Positions 41,643 to 52,034 of a DNA stretch of 64,000 bases are shown here, one piece after another. Each line of letters opens with the position of its first letter. The first letter of the stretch is position 1. A program made the translations under genes and the position numbers. Origin of the DNA: Duganella levis (GTDB taxonomy: Bacteria; Pseudomonadota; Gammaproteobacteria; Burkholderiales; Burkholderiaceae_D); NCBI RefSeq assembly GCF_009857605.1, contig NZ_WWCT01000012.1:62001-126000 (forward strand). Direction: 5' to 3'. A model generated the notes under the pieces. The model was not told the origin of the DNA. It ran no database searches and was given only the letters and a program-made list of their open reading frames with translations.

Positions 41643-42311
41643 ATGGAAGATACGCCCGATGGCGCAGAAGTGCTGGACCCGTTTGAAATCCGCGTGCTGG
41701 CCGTGCTGGCCGAGAAGGAAGCGCTGACGCCCGATAACTACCCGCTGTCGCTGAACGCGCTGGTCAACGGCTGCAACCAGCTGTCCAGCCGCGATCCGGT
41801 GATGGCGCTGTCGGAGGAAGCGGTGTCCGAAGTGCTGCAGCGGCTGATGCAGCGCAAGTACGTCAACGGCATCACCCAGGCTGGCGCGCGCGTCACCAAG
41901 TACGAGCACCGCATGCGCATCAAGTGGTCGCTGGAGCAGGACAAGGTGGCCGTGCTGAGCATCCTGATGCTGCGCGGCCTGCAAACCGCCGGCGAGATCC
42001 GCACCCGCAGCGGCCGCCTGCATGATTTCAAATCGGTGGCCGATGTTGAACAGGCGCTGCAATTCTTGATCGACAAATACCCGCCACTGGTGTCCAAGTT
42101 GCCGCTGGCGCCGGGCACCAAGGAGCCGCGTTACGGCCAGTTGCTGGGCGGCGAAGAAGCATTGGCGCGCGAAGAAACCGCCGCCAGCCTGGGCGGTTCG
42201 GTCGCGCAGGGCAGCCGCGTTGGCGCGCTGGAGCAGGAAGTGCAGCAACTGCGCCGCCAGGTGGAAGACCTGACCGCGCAGTTTGCCGAGTTCCGCAAGC
42301 AGTTCGAATAA
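41643..42311 (+). CDS. yceH: YceH-family protein (DUF480)
   Basis: A 222-residue cytosolic protein with two tandem winged-helix domains (LDPFEIRVLAVLAEKEALTPDNYPLSLNALVNGCNQ ... LMLRGLQTAGEIRTRSGRLHDF), the pattern of YceH. The C-terminus is a coiled coil (VGALEQEVQQLRRQVEDLTAQFAEFRKQFE). The molecular role of YceH is not established. The start at 41643 is preceded by AAGGAAG. It probably shares a transcript with cysE. Confidence 0.88.
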   Translation: MEDTPDGAEVLDPFEIRVLAVLAEKEALTPDNYPLSLNALVNGCNQLSSRDPVMALSEEAVSEVLQRLMQRKYVNGITQAGARVTKYEHRMRIKWSLEQDKVAVLSILMLRGLQTAGEIRTRSGRLHDFKSVADVEQALQFLIDKYPPLVSKLPLAPGTKEPRYGQLLGGEEALAREETAASLGGSVAQGSRVGALEQEVQQLRRQVEDLTAQFAEFRKQFE

Positions 42312-42320
42312 CGATCGATA

Positions 42321-43055
42321 TTATTCAAACTGGATCAGGGCGTCGTTGGCGTATTGCTTGTTGCCGATGGGGACGGAGTAGCTTTTGCCGTCCTTGCTGA
42401 CCTTCAGCTCGACGCGGGTGGCGCCGTCGATCAGGGTGGCGCTGGTAATGTCACGGTCGGCATGCACGCTCAGTTTGAAGTCCTTGAACGAGCACCAGTC
42501 CGTCGTCAGCGTCAGGGTATTGATCAGGGCGCGTACGAAGAACGGGATGTAGTTCTTCGCCACACTTACCAGCACCCGGCATTCGAGCCGGATATCGCCC
42601 AGCCGGCGCGTGCCGGCCGGAACGCCGGCGCTGCGCACGTCCGGCATCCAGCTGTAGTAGCTCTTTTTCTGATTCAGCACCACGTCCGCATTGTCGTCTT
42701 CCGCCGCGCGGTTGCGGGGCAGGGAGAAGCTGTGGTCTTCCGCCAGCGGCAGCGGGATTTCCGTCTGGTCTCCCAACAGCCTTACCGTCAGGCTGTCGAA
42801 AGCGTCGGCCGGCGCTTTGCTGCTTTTATACAGGCGGAAGCGGACCAGCGATGCGTTCGGCGCCAGCTCGTGGTTGTCGTCGAAGGCGTCCAGCCCGGAC
42901 AGCATGTAGCGGTACGGTTGCAGCTCCGGACTGCGGGTGCCGTTGATGACCACCAGTTGTCCGGCGTCATCTTCGGCCCGGGCTTGCTGTTGCCACAACA
43001 GCGGCAGCAGCAAGGTGGCGATGGCAGCGTGGCGGCTCCATGTCATGGCGGTCAT
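42321..43055 (-). CDS. Exported protein of unknown function, end of ABC-transporter operon
   Basis: A 244-residue protein with a signal peptide (MTAMTWSRHAAIATLLLPLL ... ARA). The mature part begins with a charged segment (EDDAGQLVVINGTRSPELQPY) and is beta-rich with two cysteines (RLECRV and DWCSF). No family is recognised. The ATG at 43055 lies 4 bp after the permease stop; the longer frame to 43103 reads into that gene. It is the last gene of a GntR-ATPase-permease operon, so it may be a periplasmic partner of that transporter. Confidence 0.65.
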   Translation of the reverse strand: MTAMTWSRHAAIATLLLPLLWQQQARAEDDAGQLVVINGTRSPELQPYRYMLSGLDAFDDNHELAPNASLVRFRLYKSSKAPADAFDSLTVRLLGDQTEIPLPLAEDHSFSLPRNRAAEDDNADVVLNQKKSYYSWMPDVRSAGVPAGTRRLGDIRLECRVLVSVAKNYIPFFVRALINTLTLTTDWCSFKDFKLSVHADRDITSATLIDGATRVELKVSKDGKSYSVPIGNKQYANDALIQFE

Positions 43056-43059
43056 GCTG

Positions 43060-44004
43060 TCAGACTTCTTCGCGGCGGCGGCGCATGTAAATGGCGACCG
43101 CAATCATGGCCACGCCGGCGGCGGCGCCGATCCATACGCTGGCGTTGCCCAGCGTGCTCCACGACGCCTCGAAGATGATGGTCGACACCGAGACGCCCGG
43201 CGTTTCCGGCGGCACGCTCAGCGGCGGCCGGTCGAATCCGATCCACGAGCCCGGCACCACGCCCAGCAGGATGCGGCTGGAGATGTGGCTGGCGAACCAG
43301 ATCGCATCAACGCCGAAGTGCAGCGCTTTTTGCGCCCACACCAGCAGCAGGGTGGTGATGATCGGCGTGCCGACCGCCCACAGAAACACTTTGGAACGCG
43401 CCATGCTCGACACCATCAGCAGCCAGCCCACGGTCGGCAAGGCCCACAGGATGTACACCGGCAGCAGGGCGACCATGCGCAGCGGCGTCAGATAGAACTG
43501 CGGCGTCATCAGCAGCGCACCGAACAGATTGGTGCCGTGCATCGCCGCCAGGCCGCACAAGTGCAGCACCATCAGCAGCCCGACCGCGATGGCCACGCCC
43601 AGCGTGATCAGCGGCGCGACGACCAGCGCCGTCACCAGCTTGGACAACACGGTCATGCTGTCCGACACCGGCAGCGACTTCCAGAACAGCAGGCTGCGGT
43701 CGCGGCGCTCGTCGTGCAGTGCGCCGAGGCAGTAGAAGAACACCAGCAGGCCGAGCACCATCAGGATCGGCATGCCGGGCGTGACATACATCTCGCCCAT
43801 GGTCTCGACGATGCGGGTGCGCGCCGTGCCTTCGATGGTGACGCTGAGCGGCTGGTTGTACAGTCGGATATTATCCAGGTTGCCGAGGATCAGGCCGGTG
43901 AACATCAAGGCGACGACGGCGCCGGCGATGACGATGGGCGTCCACAGCAGCATGCCCTTGTTTTCCCACATCTCGCGCTTGATCAGCCATTTCAGGGTTT
44001 TCAT
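43060..44004 (-). CDS. ABC transporter permease (ABC-2 type)
   Basis: A 314-residue inner-membrane protein with about six membrane segments (MLLWTPIVIAGAVVALMFTGLI, PILMVLGLLVFFYCLGALHDE, LITLGVAIAVGLLMVLHLCGL and others) and a large periplasmic loop after the first. The loop RRDRSLLFWKSLPVSD matches the ABC-2 coupling region. Its ATG overlaps the ATPase stop by 4 nt. It resembles export-type permeases paired with YtrA-type regulators in Firmicutes. The substrate is unknown. Confidence 0.85.
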   Translation of the reverse strand: MKTLKWLIKREMWENKGMLLWTPIVIAGAVVALMFTGLILGNLDNIRLYNQPLSVTIEGTARTRIVETMGEMYVTPGMPILMVLGLLVFFYCLGALHDERRDRSLLFWKSLPVSDSMTVLSKLVTALVVAPLITLGVAIAVGLLMVLHLCGLAAMHGTNLFGALLMTPQFYLTPLRMVALLPVYILWALPTVGWLLMVSSMARSKVFLWAVGTPIITTLLLVWAQKALHFGVDAIWFASHISSRILLGVVPGSWIGFDRPPLSVPPETPGVSVSTIIFEASWSTLGNASVWIGAAAGVAMIAVAIYMRRRREEV

Positions 44005-44858
44005 GCGTAGCTTCCTTTCATGGTCGCAACGAACAGGTCGGCCACGCTGGGCGTGCGCAGTTCGCCAAAATTAGACAGTTGTGCGCGGTTGACGCCGTCG
44101 AACAGCATCACCGGTTTGCCGAACACGGTGCGCTGGCTCAGCGGTTGCAGTGCATTGGCGGCGGCGATGAATTGCGGCTCGACCATCACCTCGGTAAAGC
44201 GCTCGCTCACCTCATCCATCGACGCCGCCAGCGAGATCTTGCCGTTCTCAATGAACAGGAGGTCGGTGAGGATGTGCTCGACTTCCTCGATCTGGTGGGT
44301 GGTGATCAGGATGGTCTTGTGTTCGTCGAAGTAGTCTTCCAGCAGGTTCTGGTAGAACTGTTTGCGGTACAGGATGTCCAGCCCCAGCGTCGGTTCGTCC
44401 AGCACCAGCAGCTTGGCGTCGATCGCCATCACCAGCGCCAGGTGCAGCTGCACCACCATGCCCTTGGACATAGCCTTGACCTTCATGTTCGGCGTCAGCT
44501 TGGTGTTGGCCAGGTATTTCTCGGCCTTGGCGCGGTTGAAGCGCGGATGCACGCCTTCGACAAAATCGATGGCGTCCTTGACCTTGAGCCAGCGCGGCAG
44601 GATGGCGACGTCGGCAATGAAGCAGACCTCGTTCATCAGCGCCTCGCGCTGCTGGCGCGGGTCCATGCCCAGCACCGACAGCTGGCCCTCGAACGGGGTC
44701 AGGCCGAGGATAGCCTTGAGGGTGGTGGTCTTGCCGGAGCCGTTGGGGCCGATCAGGCCGACGATGCGGCCGGACTCCACCGTAAAGCTGACGTTGTCCA
44801 GCGCGGCCTGCTTGCCGTAGCGCTTGTTCAGGCCGCCGGCGGTGATGACGGCGCTCAT
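44001..44858 (-). CDS. ABC transporter ATP-binding protein
   Basis: A 285-residue ATPase. Walker A GPNGSGKTTTLKAIL (residues about 37-51) and Walker B LLVLDEPTLGLD are clear; the signature loop is the weaker MSKGMVVQLHLALVM, as in YtrB-like proteins. It overlaps the regulator upstream and the permease downstream by 4 nt each. The C-terminal extension of about 60 residues (LAASMDEVSERFTEVMVEPQ) is typical of YtrB-type ATPases. Confidence 0.92.
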   Translation of the reverse strand: MSAVITAGGLNKRYGKQAALDNVSFTVESGRIVGLIGPNGSGKTTTLKAILGLTPFEGQLSVLGMDPRQQREALMNEVCFIADVAILPRWLKVKDAIDFVEGVHPRFNRAKAEKYLANTKLTPNMKVKAMSKGMVVQLHLALVMAIDAKLLVLDEPTLGLDILYRKQFYQNLLEDYFDEHKTILITTHQIEEVEHILTDLLFIENGKISLAASMDEVSERFTEVMVEPQFIAAANALQPLSQRTVFGKPVMLFDGVNRAQLSNFGELRTPSVADLFVATMKGSYA

Positions 44859-45211
44859 GCCGCACCTCCGGCTGCCGGTTTCAGCAGCGATTCCAGGTCC
44901 AGGCCCAGGCGGCGAATGCGTTCCAGCACCACGGGCCAGTCTTCGCGCAGGAAGCGTTCGCGTTCGGTGGCCAGCAGTTTGTCGCGGGCGCCATCAGTCA
45001 CATACATACCTATTCCCCTCCGTTTTTCGACCAGCGTTTCGTCCACCAGCTCCTGGTAGGCACGCGATACTGTGATTGGGTTGAGTTGATACTCGGCGGC
45101 GATCTGCCGGACCGAGGGCAGGGCATCGCCTGGCTTGAGCAAGCCGTCCAGCACCATGCCGACGACTTTGTCCTTGAGCTGCCGATAGATCGGCGCGTTG
45201 TCATTCCACAT
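44855..45211 (-). CDS. GntR-family regulator, YtrA subfamily
   Basis: A 118-residue regulator with the GntR winged helix (APIYRQLKDKVVGMVLDGLLKPGDALPSVRQIAAEYQLNPITVSRAYQELVDE) and the short two-helix C-terminus of the YtrA type, with no ligand domain. YtrA-type proteins usually repress an ABC-transporter operon, and here the ATPase, permease and exported protein follow with 4-nt overlaps. A GTGTT...AACAC inverted repeat 34 bp upstream is the likely operator. Confidence 0.9.
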   Translation of the reverse strand: MWNDNAPIYRQLKDKVVGMVLDGLLKPGDALPSVRQIAAEYQLNPITVSRAYQELVDETLVEKRRGIGMYVTDGARDKLLATERERFLREDWPVVLERIRRLGLDLESLLKPAAGGAA

Positions 45212-45244
45212 ACATAGTTACCCCTTACGTGTGTTAATGAAGTG

Positions 45245-45266
45245 GTGTTGTAGTGAACTATAACAC
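45245..45266. promoter_or_regulatory. Probable YtrA-type operator
   Basis: GTGTTGTAG and CTATAACAC form 9-bp arms with one mismatch around TGAA. It lies 34 bp upstream of the GntR start and 114 bp upstream of the RsbR start. The match to arms with GTGTT/AACAC is close to the symmetric form favoured by GntR regulators. Confidence 0.5.
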
Positions 45267-45379
45267 TACGAATCAAAAAAGCAAACAATTTTGCCTGCTG
45301 CGCACGATTGAGCGCCGTGATTATTGCGGCAATGTTATATAGTCTGATAGTTACCTCAATAAACATTCTAGGGGATTTG

Positions 45380-46231
45380 ATGACTGCAAATAATATCGAT
45401 CAGCGCCTCGGCAATCTGATCACGCAACACGAAAGCGATATCCTGTCCATCTGGGCGACTGAGCTGGCGGGCAAGAGCTTCCGCAGCGATGAAGCGACCA
45501 TGCAGCGCCACACGCGCCAGTTCCTGGCGCTGCTGCCGGCCGCCATCGCCACCGGCGGCACCGGCGACACCAACCTGCGCCAGTGGGACGAAGTGCGCAA
45601 TCTGCTGGGCGAAGTGTCGACCCAGCGCGCCAAGCAGGGCTCGTCCCCAAATGAAACCGCGACCTTCGTGTTTTCGCTCAAGCAGCCGCTGTTCACCATG
45701 TTGCGGCGTGAGCTGGACGCCGAACCGGCGGTGCTGGCCGACGCCTCGTGGGCGATCAGCACCTTGCTCGACCAGCTGGGCCTGTACACGCTGGAAGTGT
45801 TCCAGAAAAGCCGCGACCAGATCATCGTGCGCCAGCAGCATGAGCTGATGGAACTGTCGACGCCGGTCGTCAAGCTGTGGCAGGACATCCTGGCCTTGCC
45901 GCTGATCGGCACGCTCGACAGCGCGCGCAGCCAGGTGGTGATGGAAAGCCTGCTGGAAAAAATCGTCGAAACCGGCGCCGCCATCGCCATCATCGACATC
46001 ACCGGCGTGCCGACCGTCGACACGCTGGTGGCGCAGCATCTGATGAAGACGATCGCCGCCGCGCGCCTGATGGGCGCCGACTGCATCATCAGTGGCATTC
46101 GTCCGCAGATCGCCCAGACCATCGTGCACCTCGGCGTCAATCTGGAGGACGTGGTGACCAAGGCGACGCTGGCCGACGCCTTTGTTGTGGCCCTGGCGCG
46201 CGTCGGCGCGACCATCACCCGCAAGGCGTGA
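45380..46231 (+). CDS. rsbR: RsbR-type stressosome STAS protein
   Basis: A 283-residue protein: an N-terminal RsbR-like helical sensor domain (1-150) and a C-terminal STAS domain (165-275). The STAS part keeps DITGVPTVDTLVAQH and GIRPQIAQTIVHLG, the two threonine segments (T215, T247) that RsbT phosphorylates in Bacillus RsbR. The ATG at 45380 follows AGGGGAT. It is the first gene of a six-gene operon. In stressosomes RsbR and RsbS form a large shell that holds RsbT until stress. The N-terminal domain has no obvious haem or ligand motif, so the signal is unknown. Confidence 0.88.
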   Translation: MTANNIDQRLGNLITQHESDILSIWATELAGKSFRSDEATMQRHTRQFLALLPAAIATGGTGDTNLRQWDEVRNLLGEVSTQRAKQGSSPNETATFVFSLKQPLFTMLRRELDAEPAVLADASWAISTLLDQLGLYTLEVFQKSRDQIIVRQQHELMELSTPVVKLWQDILALPLIGTLDSARSQVVMESLLEKIVETGAAIAIIDITGVPTVDTLVAQHLMKTIAAARLMGADCIISGIRPQIAQTIVHLGVNLEDVVTKATLADAFVVALARVGATITRKA

Positions 46232-46238
46232 GCGCAGC

Positions 46239-46595
46239 ATGGAACGGATTCCTATTTTGCGGATTGGCGACCTGCTGCTGGTGACCATCCAGGTGGACAT
46301 GCATGACAGCCTGGCCCTGACCCTGCAGGATGACCTGACCGAACGCATCGTCCGCGACAACGCCAAGGGCGTGCTGATCGACATTTCCGCGCTGGACCTG
46401 GTGGACTCGTTCATCGGCCGCATGATCAGCAACACCGCCGCCATGGCGCGCGTGCTCGACGCCCAGACGGTGCTGGTCGGCATGCAGCCGGCGGTGGCGA
46501 TTACGCTGGTGGAACTCGGCCTGACGCTGCCGGGCGTGAAAACTGCGCTGAATGTCGAAAAGGGCATGCAGCTGCTAGGAAAGAACTACGCGTGA
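46239..46595 (+). CDS. rsbS: RsbS-type stressosome scaffold
   Basis: A 118-residue single STAS domain. It has MERIPILRIGDLLLVTIQVD at the N-terminus and the phospho-site segment ALDLVDSFIGRMI, with S57 at the place of Ser59 in Bacillus RsbS. It partners RsbR in the stressosome. The ATG at 46239 is 7 bp after the rsbR stop; its own stop overlaps the rsbT start (TGATG). Confidence 0.9.
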   Translation: MERIPILRIGDLLLVTIQVDMHDSLALTLQDDLTERIVRDNAKGVLIDISALDLVDSFIGRMISNTAAMARVLDAQTVLVGMQPAVAITLVELGLTLPGVKTALNVEKGMQLLGKNYA

Positions 46596-47062
46596 TGAGC
46601 CTCGCCTCGCCCGATATCAGCCGCTACCACTCGCCGTTGCTGACGCAGTATGCCAGTCAGGCCAGGCTGCACCAGGTGCTGCCGCTGGAAACCGACGAAC
46701 ACGTGGTGGCGGTGCGCAAGGCGGTGCGCGAGCACGCCCTGGAGTTGAAACTGAGCCTGGTGGAGCAGACCAAGCTGGTGACCGCCGCCAGCGAGCTGGC
46801 GCGCAACACCATCAAGTACGGCGGTGGCGGCGTGGTGGTGCTGGAACGCCTGATCGACGGCCTGCGCAACGGGCTGCGGCTGGTGTTTGCCGACACCGGC
46901 CCCGGCATCGCCGACATCGAACTGGCGCTGCGCGACGGCTACACCAGCGGCGGCGGCCTTGGTCTTGGACTGGGCGGCACCAAGCGCCTGGTCGATGATT
47001 TTCTGATTGATTCACGCCCCAGCGAGGGCACTGCAGTAGCGATTATTAAATGGAAAATCTAA
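46595..47062 (+). CDS. rsbT: RsbT-type serine/threonine kinase (switch kinase)
   Basis: A 155-residue GHKL-type kinase. The N-box TAASELARNTIKYGGGG, with the Mg-binding Asn, and the lid ADTGPGIADIE ... GLGLGLGGTKRLVDDF are intact. RsbT phosphorylates RsbR and RsbS, leaves the stressosome and activates a phosphatase or another partner. The ATG overlaps the rsbS stop. The end overlaps the next gene by 13 nt, another sign of tight coupling. Confidence 0.92.
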   Translation: MSLASPDISRYHSPLLTQYASQARLHQVLPLETDEHVVAVRKAVREHALELKLSLVEQTKLVTAASELARNTIKYGGGGVVVLERLIDGLRNGLRLVFADTGPGIADIELALRDGYTSGGGLGLGLGGTKRLVDDFLIDSRPSEGTAVAIIKWKI

Positions 47063-48075
47063 GTAGTTCGCTGGCGCCCGCTGAATGGATCACCATCAGC
47101 CACGCCAGCGATGTCGGCGCCGCCCGGCGCAGCGGTCAGACCCTGGCCGAGCAACTGGGCATGGGGGAGACGCGCGCCGGCCAGTTGGCGATCATTATTA
47201 CCGAGGCCGCCAGCAACATCATCAAGCACGCCGGCGAAGGCCGGCTGCGGGTGACGATGGCCGTGCATGGCGGCCAACGCTGTATCGAGGTGCTGGCGCT
47301 GGATAACGGTCCCGGCATCGGCAATCTGGCGCAGGCCATGCTGGACGGGGTGTCCAGTACCGGCACCGCCGGCACTGGCCTGGGCGCGATGCGCCGGCTG
47401 GCCGACCAGTTGGATGTCTACGCGCCCCTGGGCAAGGGCACGGCGCTGTTTGCGCGGCTGTGGGTGGATGCGGCGGCTGCGGCGCAGCCGGTTCACTGCG
47501 GTGGTGTTTGCCTGCCCCTGGCCGGCGAGACGGCCTGTGGCGACGCCTGGGCGGTTGCGCAGCAGCACGGCCGTCTGGTCTTGCTGATGGCCGACGGCCT
47601 CGGCCATGGTGTGGAAGCGGCCAAGGCATCGACGGCGGCGGTGAAGGTGTTGCAGGCCGATTCCGGCCAGGCGCCGCAGCGGTTGATGGAGGAATGCCAC
47701 CAGGCATTGCGGCCGACGCGTGGCGCGGCACTGGCCATCGCCGAGCTGGACCTGGCGCAGCAGCAGTTGCGTTTTGCCGGCGTCGGCAACATCGGCGCCA
47801 GCATCATCGATGATGGCGCGCGGCGGCAACTGATGTCGCATAACGGCATCGTCGGCCACAATATGCGCAAGGTGAACGAGTTGGTGTTCGCCTGTCCGGC
47901 CGGCGCGCTGGTGGTGCTGGCCAGCGACGGCATTACCACCCAGTGGGACCTGGCGGCGTATCCCGGCCTGGCGACACGCGAACCGGCACTGATTGCCGGC
48001 GTGCTGCTGCGCGACCACAGCCGGGGGCGCGACGACGCCAGCGTACTGGTGGTCAGGACTTTGGAGAACGTGTGA
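47050..48075 (+). CDS. Fused RsbW-like ATPase and RsbX/SpoIIE-type PP2C phosphatase
   Basis: A 341-residue protein. Residues 1-135 are a HATPase_c domain like RsbT/RsbW (TEAASNIIKHAGEG, DNGPGIG, GTGLGAMRRL). From about 145 to the end is a SpoIIE/RsbX-type PP2C phosphatase with metal-binding aspartates in GDAWAVA, MADGLGHGVEAA, LASDGI and RDDASVL. In stressosome systems RsbX resets the complex by dephosphorylating RsbR/RsbS. Here the phosphatase has gained its own kinase-fold partner. No RsbU, RsbV or sigma-B gene is found in the window. Confidence 0.88.
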   Translation: MENLSSSLAPAEWITISHASDVGAARRSGQTLAEQLGMGETRAGQLAIIITEAASNIIKHAGEGRLRVTMAVHGGQRCIEVLALDNGPGIGNLAQAMLDGVSSTGTAGTGLGAMRRLADQLDVYAPLGKGTALFARLWVDAAAAAQPVHCGGVCLPLAGETACGDAWAVAQQHGRLVLLMADGLGHGVEAAKASTAAVKVLQADSGQAPQRLMEECHQALRPTRGAALAIAELDLAQQQLRFAGVGNIGASIIDDGARRQLMSHNGIVGHNMRKVNELVFACPAGALVVLASDGITTQWDLAAYPGLATREPALIAGVLLRDHSRGRDDASVLVVRTLENV

Positions 48076-49403
48076 TGTCGTTTGTGCGCATATTGCAGGT
48101 GAACATAGGCAGCACGCCGGACCTGGTGGCGGTGCGCCAGCGCGCGCGCCAGGTCGCCGGCCTGCTCAATTTCGGCGTGCAGGACCAGGTGCGCATCGCC
48201 ACGGCAGTGTCGGAAGTGGCGCGCTGCGCCTACGGCCGGCTGGAGGGCGGCCGCGCCACCTTCGCCGTCAACGTGCGGGAGCAACCGGCGCAACTGAAGG
48301 TGATCATCAGTGCCGAAGGCGCCGAGCGCCCGCAAGCCGCCGTCGAAGGCGAGGCGGCGACGCCGCAGCTGGAAGCCGCGCGGGTAACGGCCCAACGGTT
48401 GATGGACGACTGCACCATCATCAGCGCTACGCCGCTGGAGCTGAAGGTGGAGATGAACAAGAGCTTGCCGGCGCAGCCGGGCCGCGTCTCGGTGGACCTG
48501 GCGCAGGTCAGCGCGCAACTGGTGGCGACGCCGATCCAAAGCACCTATTCGGAAATCGAGCAGCAAAACCGCGAGCTGGCGCAGGCGCTGGCCGAACTGC
48601 GCGAGCGCCAGGACGACTTGCTGGCGCTGACGCGCGAACTGGAAGACACCAACCGCGGTGTGGTGGCGCTGTATGCCGAAATCGAAGAAAAGGCCGAGCG
48701 CTTGCGCAAGGCCGACGAAATGAAATCGCGTTTCCTGTCCAACACCAGCCACGAGCTGCGCACGCCGCTGAGCTCGATCCGGGCGCTGACCAAGCTGCTG
48801 CTGGACCGTATGGACGGCCCGCTGACGGAAGAACAGGAACGCCAGGTGGCCTTTATCGCCAGCGCCGCCGGCGACCTGTCGGAACTGGTGAATGACCTGC
48901 TGGACCTGGCCAAGATCGAAGCCGGCAAGGTCGAAGTGACGATGGCGCCGATCCAGATCGGCGAAATGTTCAGCGCACTCAAGGGCATGCTGCGGCCGCT
49001 GACCCGCAACGCGCCGGTCGAGCTGGTGTTTGTGGACCCGCCGCCGCTGGCGCTGACGTCGGACGAAGGCAAGCTGACGCAAATCCTGCGCAACTTCATT
49101 TCCAACGCCCTCAAGTTCACCGAGGAAGGGCAAGTGGTGGTGCAGCTGCTGGACGAGGGCGAAAACAGCGTGACCTTTGCCGTGACCGACAGCGGCATCG
49201 GCATCAGTCCTGAAAACCAGCAACTGATTTTTGAAGAATTCAGCCAGATCGCGCACCCGCTGCAACGGCGCGCCAAGGGCACCGGACTGGGCCTGCCGCT
49301 GTGCCGCAAGCTGGCCACGCTGCTGGGCGGCACGGTGGATGTTTCCAGTGCCGAAGGCAGCGGTTCGACGTTTTATCTGCGGCTGCCAGTCGCCTCCCCA
49401 TGA
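48075..49403 (+). CDS. Sensor histidine kinase with N-terminal RsbT-like domain
   Basis: A 442-residue protein. Residues 1-130 are an RsbT-like HATPase fold, but the Mg-binding Asn of the N-box is Cys (SEVARCAYGR), and the DxGPG loop is missing, so it is probably inactive. A coiled coil (175-225) leads to HisKA with the H-box SNTSHELRTPLSSIRAL and a complete HATPase domain (DSGIGIS, GTGLGLPLCRKLA). It overlaps its neighbour by 1 nt. The layout suggests that stressosome output is passed on to two-component signalling. Confidence 0.9.
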   Translation: MSFVRILQVNIGSTPDLVAVRQRARQVAGLLNFGVQDQVRIATAVSEVARCAYGRLEGGRATFAVNVREQPAQLKVIISAEGAERPQAAVEGEAATPQLEAARVTAQRLMDDCTIISATPLELKVEMNKSLPAQPGRVSVDLAQVSAQLVATPIQSTYSEIEQQNRELAQALAELRERQDDLLALTRELEDTNRGVVALYAEIEEKAERLRKADEMKSRFLSNTSHELRTPLSSIRALTKLLLDRMDGPLTEEQERQVAFIASAAGDLSELVNDLLDLAKIEAGKVEVTMAPIQIGEMFSALKGMLRPLTRNAPVELVFVDPPPLALTSDEGKLTQILRNFISNALKFTEEGQVVVQLLDEGENSVTFAVTDSGIGISPENQQLIFEEFSQIAHPLQRRAKGTGLGLPLCRKLATLLGGTVDVSSAEGSGSTFYLRLPVASP

Positions 49404-49417
49404 ACAAGGATACCGTC

Positions 49418-51286
<1,869 letters not shown>

Positions 51287-51304
<18 letters not shown>

Positions 51305-51997
51305 GCGCAGCTGCAAGGCGTTGAGGATGGCGGCGCCGGACGCGGTATTGTCGAAGATGCACCAGGCATCGCGTTCGGCCAGCCATTTGGCCACGCTGGC
51401 CAGATAGGCCTCGTCATACGATGAATAATAGATGCGTGGGCTGCCGTGCAGGCGAACGTAGGCGTCGTCAGTGGTCGGCACGTATGGTCCCGGCTGGCCG
51501 GCCGGCGGATCGGCGATCACGCGGGTGATGCGGTGGCGTTGCAGCAGCGCGCTGGCGTCGTCGCTGAACCAGCTGGCGTGGCGCGCCTCGCAGGCCAGCA
51601 TGCCGTCGAAATGGCCGCGCAGGCGTTGCAGGAACTCATCGGCCACAGCCGCGTCCAGCGCCAGGCTGGGCGGCAGTTGCACCAGCACGCAACCGAGCTT
51701 GTCGCCCAGCGTGCCGGTTTCGGCGGCGAACTGGGCCAGCGTGGCGTCGATGTCCTTCAGCCGGCGGTCGTGCGTGATGGTGCGCGGCAGCTTGACGGCG
51801 AAACGGAAATCGGCCGGCACGCTGTCGGCCCAGCGCGCGTAAGTCTGCGGCTGATGCGGACGGTAAAACGAGGAGTTGATTTCCACCGCGTTGAACACGG
51901 CGGCGTAGCGTTCCAGATGGCTGCCGGGACCGGCGAAGGAGGGGGCGGCGTCGCGGCTGATGCTCCAACCGGCGCAACCCAATCGCGTGAGAGTCAT
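51287..51997 (-). CDS. DUF72-family protein
   Basis: A 236-residue cytosolic protein with a TIM-barrel-type fold. The family signature is seen in RLGCAGWSI, FNAVEINSSFYRPHQPQTYARWADSVP and FRFAVKLPRTITHDRRL, ending near VRLHGSPRIYYSSYDEAYL. The function of DUF72 is not established. The start at 51997 is the ATG that begins MTLTRLGCAGWS; the longer frame upstream is not supported. It overlaps the convergent kinase by 18 nt at the 3' end. Confidence 0.88.
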
Positions 51998-52034
51998 ATA
52001 ATGCGCAGATTCCGTATTTTTGAAAGATGTCCCG

